64,000 nt of DNA from Nocardia vinacea NBRC 16497 (GCF_000308835.1 NZ_BAGN01000418.1:1-64000); one strand, 5' to 3'. Positions 18,493 to 28,022 are shown, numbered from the stretch's first letter. Numbers and translations are program-made. Notes: generated by a model from the letters alone, not told the origin.

Positions 18493-19404
18493 GTGAAAAG
18501 TTCAGTAGCACAGCGGGTTTCCGGTACTTCGAAGGGAAACCTGCCTCGCGCCGCCCTGACGGCGCTCGCGCCTTTGGCGTGGGGCACCACCTATGTCGTC
18601 ACCACCGAACTTCTCCCGCAGGGACATCCACTCTTCGCAGGACTCTTGCGTGCGCTGCCCGCCGGTCTGATCGCGTTGGCGGTCACCCGGACGGTGCCGC
18701 GCGGGACGTGGTGGGGGAAGGCCGCGGTGCTCGGTGTACTGAATATCGGGCTGTTCTTTCCGCTGCTGTTCGTCGCCGCCGAACGCCTGCCCGGCGGCGT
18801 TGCCGCGACCCTGGCGGCAGCTCAGCCGCTCATCGTGGCGATCCTGGCCGTGACAGTTCTGCACGAGAGCCCATCGGCATGGCGGATCGGCTGGGGTGCG
18901 ATGGGGGTGGTCGGCGTCGGCCTGGTGGTGATCGGGCCGAATGCGGCACTCGACGTCATCGGGATCGTCGCGGGTCTGGCCTGCGCGGCCACGATGGCGC
19001 TCGGCGTGACGCTCACCAAACGCTGGGGACGGCCCGCCGAGGTTAGCCCCACCGCCTTCGCCGGTTGGCAACTCACCGCGGGTGGTCTTTTCCTGGTGCC
19101 CGTCAGCTTCGTCTTCGAGGGCGCACCTCCCGCGATCGACCCGGACGCCGTCCTCGGCTACCTCTGGCTGGGACTGATCGGCGGCCTGATCGCCTACGTC
19201 CTGTGGTTCCGCGGCATCACCACATTGCCTGTCAACTCCGTCTCGATTCTCTCCCTGCTCTCGCCACTGGTGGCTGCCGTACTCGGTGCCGTCCTGCTCG
19301 GCCAGACCCTCGGCCCGATCCAACTTGTGGGGTTCGGGCTCTCGCTCGCCGCCATCGTCGCGGGACAACTTCCCGTTCCCACCCTGGAAAGGACATCTCG
19401 ATGA
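18493..19404 (+). CDS. EamA/DMT-superfamily transporter
   Basis: The protein has 303 residues and ten predicted membrane helices in two EamA repeats. Typical features are LAPLAWGTTYVVTTELLP at the start of repeat 1, AATLAAAQPLIVAILAV closing it, and PVNSVSILSLLSPLVAAVLG plus GFGLSLAAIVAGQL in repeat 2. It is likely an amino-acid or metabolite exporter. The start is GTG 18493. Its stop overlaps the ATG of a truncated oxidoreductase gene (ATGA), which shows the two once formed an operon. Confidence 0.9.
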   Translation: MKSSVAQRVSGTSKGNLPRAALTALAPLAWGTTYVVTTELLPQGHPLFAGLLRALPAGLIALAVTRTVPRGTWWGKAAVLGVLNIGLFFPLLFVAAERLPGGVAATLAAAQPLIVAILAVTVLHESPSAWRIGWGAMGVVGVGLVVIGPNAALDVIGIVAGLACAATMALGVTLTKRWGRPAEVSPTAFAGWQLTAGGLFLVPVSFVFEGAPPAIDPDAVLGYLWLGLIGGLIAYVLWFRGITTLPVNSVSILSLLSPLVAAVLGAVLLGQTLGPIQLVGFGLSLAAIVAGQLPVPTLERTSR

Positions 19405-19568
19405 AGATTGCCGTCGTCGGAGCCGCAGGCATGGTCGGTTCGCGCGTCGTCGACGAAGCCGCGAGCCGAGGCCATGAACTCGTCGCCGTATTCCGGATAG
19501 AGCGGCCTCACCACACCGCAGTCACCGACCACGCCATACAACGCGGTGGCGGTCGACCGACTTCTTGA
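19401..19568 (+). pseudogene. Truncated NAD(P)-binding oxidoreductase (NmrA/SDR-like) remnant
   Basis: Only the first 31 residues are family-like: MKIAVVGAAGMVGSRVVDEA is the opening beta-alpha-beta with the GxxGxxG dinucleotide motif, then SRGHELVAVFR. After that the frame continues as unrelated sequence to a stop at residue 56, whereas intact members have 210-220 residues. The gene begins at the ATGA overlap with the transporter stop. It looks like a deletion that fused the start of a two-gene operon to downstream DNA. Confidence 0.65.
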
Positions 19569-19612
19569 GAGCCTGCGCTCGATCCGGCCCGGTACGACGA
19601 AATTCGCTACAG

Positions 19613-19649
19613 GGTCTCGGCGACCGGCACGAAGCCGGTCGCCGAGACC
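19613..19649. terminator. Strong hairpin between convergent transcripts
   Basis: Two perfect 16-bp arms, GGTCTCGGCGACCGGC and its complement, enclose a 5-nt loop. It lies just beyond the stop of the minus-strand hydrolase gene and after the truncated plus-strand gene, so it can serve both. Confidence 0.8.
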
Positions 19650-19656
19650 TGTTACG

Positions 19657-20412
19657 TCAGGCCGGTGATGTGCCGACCGAGCCGAGATGCCGGGCGAAGA
19701 AGCGGGCCGCGCTGTCGACTTCGAACCTGGGTACTCCGGCGTGTCCACCTGCGTTGGCGTGCAACGACTTTTCCTTCGATGCGAAGGCGTCGAAGAGGGT
19801 GAGTCCGGATCGGCGGTCGACGAGTTCGTCGTCCCACTGGAGCAGGAATTCGATCGGGACGGTGATCTGTGCTGCGGGCTCGGTCAGGGTTTCATGTCCG
19901 AGGCAACCGAAGACCGCGGCGGTGATCCTGGGTTCGACCGCCGTCAACGGCACGCCGATTCCGGTGCCCTGCATGATGCCCCAGAAGCCGATCGGCGCGT
20001 CGGTGCCGATCTCTGGAAGTTTCTGGAGGGCGTCGATGGTTGCCTGCCATTCCGGTACGGCACGTGCCGCCAGGTCGAGGTGGATCCCGACGACGATCGG
20101 GCCGATCGGTTCGCCCGCCGCCTGAGCCTGCCGTAAGGCGGCCACGTGCTGTTCGTCGGTCGCCGTGCGCGGTCGGTCGCCGTGTCCTGGCGCGTCGATG
20201 GCGGCGACATGGAAGCCGTAGGCGGTCACGAAGTGGTGGGCGCAGCCCAGGATTCCCGGTGCTCTCTTGTGCTGGCCGCCGCCGTGCGCCATCAGGATCA
20301 GGGGTGCGTGGGCGGAGCCGGGCTCGGGAGTCCAGAGCACGCCGGGGACCTCACCCAGCATGAAGTCGCGTTCGATGACACCGTTCGACGATGTCTGCGA
20401 GCTGAAATGCAT
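19657..20412 (-). CDS. Alpha/beta-hydrolase-fold protein lacking the nucleophile serine
   Basis: The protein has 251 residues and the dienelactone hydrolase/prolyl peptidase-like fold: APLILMAHGGGQHK (oxyanion loop), HVAAIDAPGHGDRP, then the nucleophile elbow. Where relatives read GLSMG, this one reads GIMQG, so the serine position is methionine. The later acid (LLQWDDELVD) and histidine (ANAGGHAGVP) regions remain. The protein is otherwise full length and in frame, so it is either a non-catalytic member or an inactivated enzyme. Start is ATG 20412. Confidence 0.75.
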   Translation of the reverse strand: MHFSSQTSSNGVIERDFMLGEVPGVLWTPEPGSAHAPLILMAHGGGQHKRAPGILGCAHHFVTAYGFHVAAIDAPGHGDRPRTATDEQHVAALRQAQAAGEPIGPIVVGIHLDLAARAVPEWQATIDALQKLPEIGTDAPIGFWGIMQGTGIGVPLTAVEPRITAAVFGCLGHETLTEPAAQITVPIEFLLQWDDELVDRRSGLTLFDAFASKEKSLHANAGGHAGVPRFEVDSAARFFARHLGSVGTSPA

Positions 20413-20671
20413 TTGGTTGTTGCCTTTCGGGATTGCCGTGTAGAGGCACTCCCGGCGACACCTACCTCGATCGCCCGACCGTGAACCCGAAGGGGAGCAC
20501 CCACATGGATACAGCGTTCATGGGTCTCACCTCCTCGCGCGATGTCACGGCCTCCGGCACGCTACCAGCACGCATATCGACTCGCCCAACCATTTTCTTT
20601 TCGCCGACGGCGCGGACGCCTGACTGGTCGTCGCATCAGGTGGGGGACCGTCGCTCGCGGCCCTGAGCGGA
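20413..20671. other. Intergenic region, no gene called
   Basis: This 259-bp stretch contains an AAGGGGAG box and an ATG at about 20505, followed by a 53-codon frame with no recognisable protein features. I treat it as non-coding or degraded sequence. Confidence 0.35.
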
Positions 20672-21628
20672 CTACGCGACGAGGGTGAGACGCGCGCCCG
20701 CGACCTCGCCGGTACCGTCGGCGCGTGTCATCAGGCGGCTGATGGCCTCGGTGACTTCGGTCGGCCGCTCGAGGATCACCGAGTGTCCGGCGCCGTCGAC
20801 CTGGACGAAATCCGAGTACTCGACGGCGGCGGCCATCGCGATGGAATGCGACGGCGGCGTCATCAGGTCGGCGCTACCGCACAGCACCAACGTCGGGATC
20901 TTCGACAGGACCGCGAGGGCGTCGGTCTGGTCGAAGACCATGAAGGCGCTCAGGAAGCTGGCCATCGTCACGATCGGTGTCTCGTTGTGCATGGCGTTGG
21001 CGAGGGCGAGCACCCGCTGGCTCACCTTGCGATCGCCGAACTCGGCGGTGCGGATGATCGGGGCGAAGACCTTGCAGGCCATGAGCTTCGCGTGGTGCAT
21101 CAGGCCCGGAGCGCGTCGGACGGCCGCCTGGAATGCGGATACGACCGGGTTGCGCAGCAGACGGCCGAAACCGGCGTCGGCGAGTCCGCTCGCGGCGGTC
21201 GCGATGAGTGCGACGCCGGTAATGCGCGTGCCGATCTCGTGCGGATTCTGGCTGACGTAGGTGAGCACCGTCATGCCGCCCATCGAGTGGCCGACCAGGA
21301 CGACCGGCCCAGTGGGGGCGACGGCGTCGAGAACGTCGCGCAGGTCCTTGCCGAGTTGCTCGAGGTGGTAGGTCCGCCGGGAGGCCGTGGCGGAATCGCC
21401 GTGGCCGCGGTGGTCGTAGCAGACGATCCGGGCGCCGGGGTACCGGCGCTGCAGCGCGTGGCGGACGTAGGTCCACGACGCGGTGCGCAGGCAGTGTCCG
21501 TGCAGCAGGACGACGGTGAGGTCGGCATCTCGCGGACCGTATTCGCGAACCGCGAGTTCCACCCCGTCCTCGGTCGAGACCGTGGCACGACGTTCCGCCG
21601 AGGTGGCGATGGTGCTGGTGATCGACAT
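20672..21628 (-). CDS. Alpha/beta hydrolase
   Basis: The protein has 318 residues. The motifs are intact: LTVVLLHGHCLRTASW (oxyanion HG), IVCYDHRGHGDS, VVLVGHSMGGMTVLTY (nucleophile Ser in GHSMGG), LVLCGSADLMTPP (acid region) and VDGAGHSVILERP (catalytic His). No signal peptide is visible. The substrate is unknown; the architecture matches lipase/haloperoxidase-like hydrolases. It is a single gene on the minus strand. Confidence 0.88.
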   Translation of the reverse strand: MSITSTIATSAERRATVSTEDGVELAVREYGPRDADLTVVLLHGHCLRTASWTYVRHALQRRYPGARIVCYDHRGHGDSATASRRTYHLEQLGKDLRDVLDAVAPTGPVVLVGHSMGGMTVLTYVSQNPHEIGTRITGVALIATAASGLADAGFGRLLRNPVVSAFQAAVRRAPGLMHHAKLMACKVFAPIIRTAEFGDRKVSQRVLALANAMHNETPIVTMASFLSAFMVFDQTDALAVLSKIPTLVLCGSADLMTPPSHSIAMAAAVEYSDFVQVDGAGHSVILERPTEVTEAISRLMTRADGTGEVAGARLTLVA

Positions 21629-21745
21629 CGAGGGCTCCGGTTCGTTGCGGTGACTTGATTAACTGTCCGCCGCATCGCCCGCCGATATCAGGTCCCCGAG
21701 TGCTGAGCTCGTGCCCCCAAGGTGGACCGGATCACCACCAAGGTG

Positions 21746-23119
21746 TCACCGGTCGGCGCGCCACCGTGCTGTCGCCCGTCCGATCTCGGTTGCCGGAGGT
21801 TCGTGGTAGAGCCATTCCCTGGCGATTCGGTGCCAGTTGTTCGTGGTCCCCAATTGGCCCAATACGGCGAAGGTGAACAGGTCCGCTCGCCGCGAGAAGA
21901 CATGCTCCGGCGGGAGCCACTGCTGTCGCATACCGCGAAACTCGGCGGCCCTGGGGTCGACCGCGAGAACCACTGCGCCGGTGGCGAGTTCGGGCGTGAC
22001 CGTGATTTCCTCGTCGGTCAGATGCCAGCCCGCCGCAGCCCACACATACTCCAGGCATTCCTCTGCCGTGACGTCCGAGTCCGGGGCGATAATGCCGCGG
22101 CCCACCCACGCCTCATAAAGGTCTTGGGCCCGATTTTCACCGGCGGCCTGCAGACACGCACGCTCGAGTTCGACATGCACCGGATCCATATTGTTGTAGA
22201 GCCCGAAATCCACGAAGCCGACGCGACCGTCCGCGGCGAGCATGATATTGCCCGGATGCGGGTCACCACAGAATTCGAAATCCGAAAAAAGGGAACTGAC
22301 ATAGAAGCGATAGATCAGCTCGCCGATCCCATCGCGTTCGGCCGCGGGCAGGTCCTGGATCTGCGGAAACGACTTCCCGTCGACGAACTCCGTCACCAAG
22401 ACGTGGTGTCCGCAGAGTTCCTCGACGCTGTCGGGGACCGTGATGAACGGATGGTCCCGGTAGCGTGCCGCGATTCGATGCTGTGTCCGTGCTTCGCGCA
22501 CGTAATCCAGCTCGCTGCCGATATTGCGGGCGATTTCGTCGAGCACATCGGTATCCGCGGCGCTCGGCAGAATGGATTTCCAGAGTCTGCTGATCATCGC
22601 CAGATTGCGCATATCCGCCTCGACGGCCTCGTCCACGCCCGGATATTTGACCTTCACCGCGACGGCGCGTCCATCGTGCAACTTCGCGCGATATACCTGG
22701 CCGATCGAGGCCGCAGCGATCGCGGTCTCGTCGAAGTCGGCGAAGGCCCGCGCCAATGGCCCGAGGTCGTCCTCGACCACCTGTCGCATTGCCGGAAACG
22801 GAAATGCGGGCGCTTGATCACGTAGCTCGGCGAGCTTGTCGCGGAACATCTCACGATGCGATTCCGGCAGCAGATCGACATCGAGCACCGACAGCATCTG
22901 CCCGAGTTTCATTGCCGCGCCCTTCATCGCGCCGAGCACGGTGACGAGTTGCTGTGCGGTGCGCAGCGTGGACCGTTCGGCGAGCAGCTGCCGGGCCTGT
23001 TCCGTTCGCCCGATCATCGACAGGCGGGTGCCGACTTCACGGATGGCCTGTCCCGCAACCAATCGGCCCACCTTGCCGCCCCGCGCGAGACGACCCTTCG
23101 GCACTCGACCGACCACCAT
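21746..23119 (-). CDS. ABC1/UbiB-type atypical kinase
   Basis: The protein has 457 residues. It has the family-specific KxGQ motif (GAAMKLGQMLS), the alanine-rich loop AAASIGQVYRA that replaces the usual glycine-rich loop, the catalytic lysine in VAVKVKYPG, VLVTEFVDGKSF, and the metal-binding FCGDPHPGNIMLAADGRVGFVDFG. These proteins act on or support lipid/quinone metabolism as ATPases. Start ATG 23119 is chosen because GGAGGTG lies just upstream; the frame is open to 23161. It is divergent from a TetR gene. Confidence 0.9.
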   Translation of the reverse strand: MVVGRVPKGRLARGGKVGRLVAGQAIREVGTRLSMIGRTEQARQLLAERSTLRTAQQLVTVLGAMKGAAMKLGQMLSVLDVDLLPESHREMFRDKLAELRDQAPAFPFPAMRQVVEDDLGPLARAFADFDETAIAAASIGQVYRAKLHDGRAVAVKVKYPGVDEAVEADMRNLAMISRLWKSILPSAADTDVLDEIARNIGSELDYVREARTQHRIAARYRDHPFITVPDSVEELCGHHVLVTEFVDGKSFPQIQDLPAAERDGIGELIYRFYVSSLFSDFEFCGDPHPGNIMLAADGRVGFVDFGLYNNMDPVHVELERACLQAAGENRAQDLYEAWVGRGIIAPDSDVTAEECLEYVWAAAGWHLTDEEITVTPELATGAVVLAVDPRAAEFRGMRQQWLPPEHVFSRRADLFTFAVLGQLGTTNNWHRIAREWLYHEPPATEIGRATARWRADR

Positions 23120-23221
23120 CGCACCTCCATCGGCCACGCTTGTGACTCCACCACATTCCACCTCATAGCGGCGTCATCGGATCGGGAATTCGTGGCATGA
23201 AAACTGGTGCCGCCGTTAAAC

Positions 23222-23234
23222 TGAGCGACGCTCA
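23222..23234. promoter_or_regulatory. Probable TetR operator
   Basis: TGAGCGACGCTCA is a perfect 13-bp palindrome with a single central base. It lies in the 147-bp interval between the divergent ABC1 kinase and tetR genes, 32 bp before the tetR start. Confidence 0.55.
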
Positions 23235-23266
23235 TCTTCTCAGGACAGTTCGGCAGGAGGAGTGCG

Positions 23267-23896
23267 ATGCCGCCGAAAGCCGTTGGGCAGCGCCGCCGCC
23301 CGACACAGGAACGTGCCAGGGCGACCCGAGAACACATACTCGACGCCGCCGCACAGCTTTTCGGGGAGCGCGGCATCGCCAACACCTCGACGAACCGGAT
23401 CGCGGCCGAGGCCGGGGTCAGCATCGGCACCGTCTATCGGTACTTCGCCGACCGCTCGGTCATCGTCGAAGAGCTGCTCAGGCGCCTGCTCGAAAACGTC
23501 GAAAGGCGCTTTACCGAGCGGATATTCGGGCTGTCGGACAAGCCGATGCTGGAAATGATCACCGGCATTCTGGAAGTCATCACCGACGAACTCGTGGCCA
23601 ACGCCAGGTTGGTGCGCGCGCTGGTGGCCGGAGTGCAGTTCTATAGCAGCGGTATCCCCGAATTCGAGCCGCGGCTGCGGCTGCTGGTCAAGCTGCTGGT
23701 GATCCAGCTGCTCGGCCCCGGTGACGATCACGAGTACGACGTGATGACCTTCGTGCTGATCAACACCGGTTTTGCCGCGGTGCTTCGCGCATCGGCGCTG
23801 GAGGTCGACAGCCGGGAGCGCAAAGAGGCGATCGAGATGACCGCGCGGATGATCACGGCGATGGCCGAGGCCGAAATCAAGGCCAAGGCGGCCTGA
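23267..23896 (+). CDS. TetR-family transcriptional regulator
   Basis: The protein has 209 residues. The N-terminal HTH reads REHILDAAAQLFGERGIANT followed by RIAAEAGVSIGTVYRYFADRS, a canonical TetR domain. The C-terminal ligand domain is all-helical and ends in a lysine/alanine-rich tail. GGAGGAG six bases upstream fixes the ATG at 23267. It probably controls itself and the divergent ABC1 kinase gene through the palindrome at 23222. Confidence 0.9.
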   Translation: MPPKAVGQRRRPTQERARATREHILDAAAQLFGERGIANTSTNRIAAEAGVSIGTVYRYFADRSVIVEELLRRLLENVERRFTERIFGLSDKPMLEMITGILEVITDELVANARLVRALVAGVQFYSSGIPEFEPRLRLLVKLLVIQLLGPGDDHEYDVMTFVLINTGFAAVLRASALEVDSRERKEAIEMTARMITAMAEAEIKAKAA

Positions 23897-24156
23897 CGCC
23901 GCGTCTTCAAAAGTGAGCGCATCCCCATCTATTGATAGGTGGGCGCTCCTCGACGCCGCCCGAGAACCAGCATTCTGCCTGGTAGTCGACTGTGTTTGTG
24001 GCCGTTGCGGATTGTTCGAAGAGGAGTAGAAGGTGAGCTACCACTCGGTTTAACGTTTCCTGATACAGCAGACAGCCGGTACTGCAAAGTTCTCGGCGCG
24101 GCAGTTGCTCATCAGGTCGTAGTGACTGCGTGACAACGGTGACAAGGAGGTCATAC

Positions 24157-25404
24157 GTGACGATCGAGAGTCTCGTCCGGCCCGAACCCAATGGGCTGGA
24201 TCGGCCGATTTCGCCGTCCGCGCGCGATATCGACAGGTTGACCCGCGAGGTGATGGCACATCTCGCGGAGTCGGACGAACAGTGCGGCGCGCTGCCGGGG
24301 CAAACGCTGGTTCGCGATGTGAAGGCCGTGGTCCGGATCTGCCTGGGATGGCTGATCCATTGCGTGAACGGTCACGCGCTGCCGACGAGGACCGACCGGC
24401 TCGCGATCGCGGCCGCCGGATGTACCCGCGAAGGGATCCCCGTCGATACCGTTCTGCATGCGGTTCACGAGGGCTTCAAAGTGGGGCTGGATCTGATATT
24501 CGCTCGTACGGGTCCGGCGGATGTACTCGGTGTCGTCACGGGCACCGCCACGGTGCTGGAGCTGTCGAAACTGACTACCGCCACCGTCAGCAAGGCCTAC
24601 GTCCTCGAGCACAAGGCTGTTGCCGCCGAGCAACAGACCGCGGCACACAGCCTGACCTCGGCGTTGCTCGCCGGTCATCTCGATTCCGCGGCGGCGCGGG
24701 AAAGCGGTTTACCGATCGCCGACGAGTACTCGGTGCTCGCCGTAGCGATTCCGGCGCACCCGGATGAGAGCCATCCGCAGCTCGACGGTCAAGTCGTCGC
24801 ACGCCGTAAGCTGCGCCGCCTCCAAGCCGCACTCGCGACCGTATTCGGAGGAACGGCGCTGTCGCTGTTATCCGTCGACGGCGGAACGATTCTCGTCCCG
24901 TCCACCGTGCGGACCGATCCCGAACTCGACGGACTGGTGCAACGGATGTCCTCGGCCACGCAGGTGCCGCTCACCGTCGCCGTTGTCACCGCCCGTCCCG
25001 ACGAGGTGCCCACTGCCGCGCGCCATGCCCACGAACTCCTCGACACCGTGCAACAGCTCGAATTGGAGCCCGGCGTATACAGATTCACCGAACTGGCGCT
25101 GCAGTATCAACTGACCCGCCCTGGGCTGGGGCGCGACGCTCTCGCCAACCGGCTCACCCCACTGCACGAACACCCGGGCCTGTTGGAAACCCTCCAGATC
25201 TACGTCGATACCGGCCTGAGCCGAACGCGCGCCGCACGCAAACTGTGCGTCCACCCGAACACCGTCGACTACCGACTCCGCCGAATAGCCCAGCTCACCG
25301 GCTTCGACCCCGCCGAACCCAGCGGACTGTGGTACCTCCGCTCCGCCCTCGTCGCCCGCAAGGGCCACCTCGCACACGGTCCGACACGACCAACGGCCTG
25401 CTAG
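24157..25404 (+). CDS. PucR/CdaR-type regulator with C-terminal HTH
   Basis: The protein has 415 residues. The first half is helical (VVRICLGWLIHCVNG, AVHEGFKVGLDLIF) and resembles the RsbR/PucR-like sensor region. A GGDEF-like degenerate segment lies in the middle (SVLAVAIPAHPDE). The C-terminus carries the HTH_30 domain, LQIYVDTGLSRTRAARKLCVHPNTVDYRLRRIAQLTG. The start is GTG 24157, seven bases after AAGGAGG. No neighbour on the same strand suggests its target. The 260 bp upstream contains no called gene. Confidence 0.87.
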   Translation: MTIESLVRPEPNGLDRPISPSARDIDRLTREVMAHLAESDEQCGALPGQTLVRDVKAVVRICLGWLIHCVNGHALPTRTDRLAIAAAGCTREGIPVDTVLHAVHEGFKVGLDLIFARTGPADVLGVVTGTATVLELSKLTTATVSKAYVLEHKAVAAEQQTAAHSLTSALLAGHLDSAAARESGLPIADEYSVLAVAIPAHPDESHPQLDGQVVARRKLRRLQAALATVFGGTALSLLSVDGGTILVPSTVRTDPELDGLVQRMSSATQVPLTVAVVTARPDEVPTAARHAHELLDTVQQLELEPGVYRFTELALQYQLTRPGLGRDALANRLTPLHEHPGLLETLQIYVDTGLSRTRAARKLCVHPNTVDYRLRRIAQLTGFDPAEPSGLWYLRSALVARKGHLAHGPTRPTAC

Positions 25405-25523
25405 CCTTCGGCCCGCGCATTGCCATCGGCGGTGTCGGAGGATCACGAGATGTGATCGGCTAGGGCGGGTGACGATTTTGTAGTCCGACTACTCGACGCC
25501 GAGGACGCATTGGCTGCGAGGTC

Positions 25524-27026
25524 CTACGCCCGACGGTCGGACCCACGTCGGGACAGCAGCGACTGCCCCACGACGAGCACGCCGGAAATGAGCACGAGCA
25601 CGCCGATCACCCGCAGTCCGGCGTCCGCGCCCGAAACGAACGCTGCGACAACGTCATTGGTGCGGTCGGAGATGGCGAGTGCCTGGGCTACGGTGTGCGG
25701 ATCGTGGTCGGCGCGGATCTCCGACGGTAGTGCGGCGACGAATCGTGCGGTGAGCACCGTGCCGATGACCGCGACGCCGAGGGCGCTGCCGAACTCGCGG
25801 GTGGTGGCCTGCAAGCCGGCTGCGACCCCGGCCTGCTGCGGCGGCAGCGCCCCGGCGATCGCACCGGACAATGTCGGAAGTGCCAGCGCCACACCGATTC
25901 CCATCACGACGAGCCACGTGGCGTATGCGGCATAGGGTGTCTGCACGTCGCTCGTGGACAGTCCGAGCAGTCCGCCGCCGACGAATACGAATGCGAGCGC
26001 GGTGGTGGCGTCGAGTCCGATCCGCTGTGACAGTCGTCCGACATGCTTCGCGCCGAGGATGATCGGGACGGTGAGCGGGATTATCCCTAGGCCGGTTTGT
26101 AATACGCCGAATCCCTTGCCGTACTGCAGGAATGACGCGTTGATGTAGAACAGCGCGAACATGCCGAAGAAGACCGCCGTCATGCCGAGGCAAGCACTGC
26201 GGAGGGTGGGGAGGCGGAACAACCGCGGATCCAGCAACGGGTGTTCGACTTTCAACTCGACAATCGCCCACGCGGTGAACAGCACTGCGGCACAGGCGAA
26301 TCCGGCGATGACGGTCGCACTGTGCCAGCCCGCCTCCGGGCCCTGGACGATTCCGAGCAGCAGCGCGACCGACGCCCCGACGAGCAATACCGCGCCGAGC
26401 GGGTCGAGCCGACGGTCATGGCGCGGCGACACGGGCGCGATCCGTCCCACCAGAGCAGCGAGCAGCAGCGCGATCGGCACGACACCGGCGAACAGCCAAC
26501 GCCACGAACCGCCCGAAAGGATTACCCCGCCACCGACATTGCCGACGACTCCACCGATACCCGTCATCGATGCCCAGACCGCGATAGTCGCGCTCTTACG
26601 CCCGGCGGGAACAGCGTGCAGCAGGACGGCAAGCGTATTGGGCAGTACGGCAGCAGCGCCGACTCCCGTAATCGCCCGACCGGCGAGCAGGAACGCCACG
26701 TTCGGTGCCACTGCCGATACGAGCGCGCCCAGTGCGAACAGCCCCAGTCCGAACAGCAGAATCCCCTTGCGCCCGAAGCGATCTCCCGCCGACCCGCCGG
26801 GGATCACCAGACAGGCGAAGACGATCACATAGGTATCGACGATCCAGACCAGCGCCGACGCGGATGGATGCAGTGCGCTGGCGGCGAGCATCGGGACGGC
26901 GAGATTGATCGCGGCGACCATACCGACGACGAGCACGACGCATGCGCAGATGACCGCGAGCAGGCCGCGCTGCGGGGCCGGGCGCTTCGCCAGGGCCGGA
27001 GCGTGATTCAGGGCATTGAATTGCAT
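25524..27026 (-). CDS. DHA2-family MFS transporter
   Basis: The protein has 500 residues and 14 predicted helices. Motifs include LVWIVDTYVIVFACLVIPGG, DRFGRKGILLFGLGLFALGA (motif A) and AIVWASMTGIGGVVGNVGGG-like motif C. It resembles QacA/EmrB-type exporters. I chose ATG 27026 (MQFNALNHAPAL); an upstream in-frame start at 27068 has no clear ribosome site. It is divergent from a LysR gene that probably regulates it. Confidence 0.88.
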   Translation of the reverse strand: MQFNALNHAPALAKRPAPQRGLLAVICACVVLVVGMVAAINLAVPMLAASALHPSASALVWIVDTYVIVFACLVIPGGSAGDRFGRKGILLFGLGLFALGALVSAVAPNVAFLLAGRAITGVGAAAVLPNTLAVLLHAVPAGRKSATIAVWASMTGIGGVVGNVGGGVILSGGSWRWLFAGVVPIALLLAALVGRIAPVSPRHDRRLDPLGAVLLVGASVALLLGIVQGPEAGWHSATVIAGFACAAVLFTAWAIVELKVEHPLLDPRLFRLPTLRSACLGMTAVFFGMFALFYINASFLQYGKGFGVLQTGLGIIPLTVPIILGAKHVGRLSQRIGLDATTALAFVFVGGGLLGLSTSDVQTPYAAYATWLVVMGIGVALALPTLSGAIAGALPPQQAGVAAGLQATTREFGSALGVAVIGTVLTARFVAALPSEIRADHDPHTVAQALAISDRTNDVVAAFVSGADAGLRVIGVLVLISGVLVVGQSLLSRRGSDRRA

Positions 27027-27084
27027 GGTCACGACGTTATGGACCTGGGCAGTCTCCGTGCCACGCAACTTTCATAAGTCTTTC

Positions 27085-27099
27085 TTGCATATGATGCAA
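27085..27099. promoter_or_regulatory. Short LysR-like palindrome
   Basis: TTGCATATGATGCAA has 5-bp perfect arms around ATATG-type centre and ends two bases before the lysR GTG, in the 75-bp interval between lysR and the divergent MFS gene. It is a plausible autoregulatory site. Confidence 0.45.
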
Positions 27100-27101
27100 C
27101 T

Positions 27102-28022
27102 GTGCCAGAGCAGCTTGATCTGAACCTCCTGCGCGTATTCGATGCCCTACTCCAGGACGGCAGCGTCACGGCGGCGTCCGAGCGCCTACATCTGTCCATC
27201 CCGGCGACCAGCCGGGCCTTGGGTCGGTTACGGCGGGCGATGGGCGATCCGATTTTGGTGCGTGCCGGTCGTGGGATGGCTCCGACACCGTTCGCGCTGC
27301 GCACCGCGCCGCGGGTGCGGTCCCTGCTGGACGAAGCGTCGGCACTGATCTGCGCCGATCGCGAGGTCACGGTCGCAGAATTGCAGCGCACCTTCACAAT
27401 TCGCATCAACGACGGTGTTGCTGCGACCCTGGCGGCGGTGGCGGTAGATGCCACGGCCGCGGTCGCTCCCGGCGTGACGCTGCGCTTCGTCGCGGAGGGC
27501 AGTGAGAGCATCGAGGCTCTGCGCGACGGCTCGGTCGATCTGGATATCGGCGCGGGCGAAATCGTCGCTTCCGACATGCGGTCAGCTGTGCTGTATCGCG
27601 AACGAATAGTGGGCATCGTCCGGGCCGACAGCCCACTGGGCCGCCGCCCGACATTGCGGCAACTGTGCCGACATCCCCACGTCTCGGCCTCCCGCCGCGG
27701 TCGTGCTCGGGGGCCACTCGACGACGCACTCGACGCCGCGGGCTTGCAACGCCACGTCGCCGCCGTCGTGCCTACTTCCGCCGTCGCCGCACTCCTGGTC
27801 GCGTCGAGTCAGTACATCGGACTCGTCCCGCAACGCCTCGCCGAACAGTACGGCCAGTCCCTCGGCCTTCGCTGGTTTCCGATCCCCGCACCCCTCCCGG
27901 AAGTCGAAGTGCGACTGCTCTGGCACACCCGCCTCGACGCAGACCCGGCGCAGCGCTGGCTCCGCGAGACCATCCGCGACGCGCTCCGTCCGCCGGGCGA
28001 ATCTTCGGATCGCATCGATTGA
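27102..28022 (+). CDS. LysR-family transcriptional regulator
   Basis: The protein has 306 residues. The HTH region is LNLLRVFDALLQDGSVTAASERLHLSIPATSRALGRLRRAMGDP, close to the NodD/LinR-like subgroup (leading QLDLNLLRVFDALL). The effector-binding domain follows. The start is GTG 27102. It is divergent from the MFS gene at 25524 and forms the usual regulator-exporter pair. Confidence 0.9.
   Translation: MPEQLDLNLLRVFDALLQDGSVTAASERLHLSIPATSRALGRLRRAMGDPILVRAGRGMAPTPFALRTAPRVRSLLDEASALICADREVTVAELQRTFTIRINDGVAATLAAVAVDATAAVAPGVTLRFVAEGSESIEALRDGSVDLDIGAGEIVASDMRSAVLYRERIVGIVRADSPLGRRPTLRQLCRHPHVSASRRGRARGPLDDALDAAGLQRHVAAVVPTSAVAALLVASSQYIGLVPQRLAEQYGQSLGLRWFPIPAPLPEVEVRLLWHTRLDADPAQRWLRETIRDALRPPGESSDRID

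Noticed and set aside
20433..20666. A 77-codon frame upstream of the hydrolase without nucleophile
   Set aside because: No recognisable product and no conserved composition; kept only as an intergenic note.
23907..24191. A minus-strand frame between tetR and the PucR-type gene
   Set aside because: It overlaps the ribosome site and start of the plus-strand gene and has no protein-like pattern.
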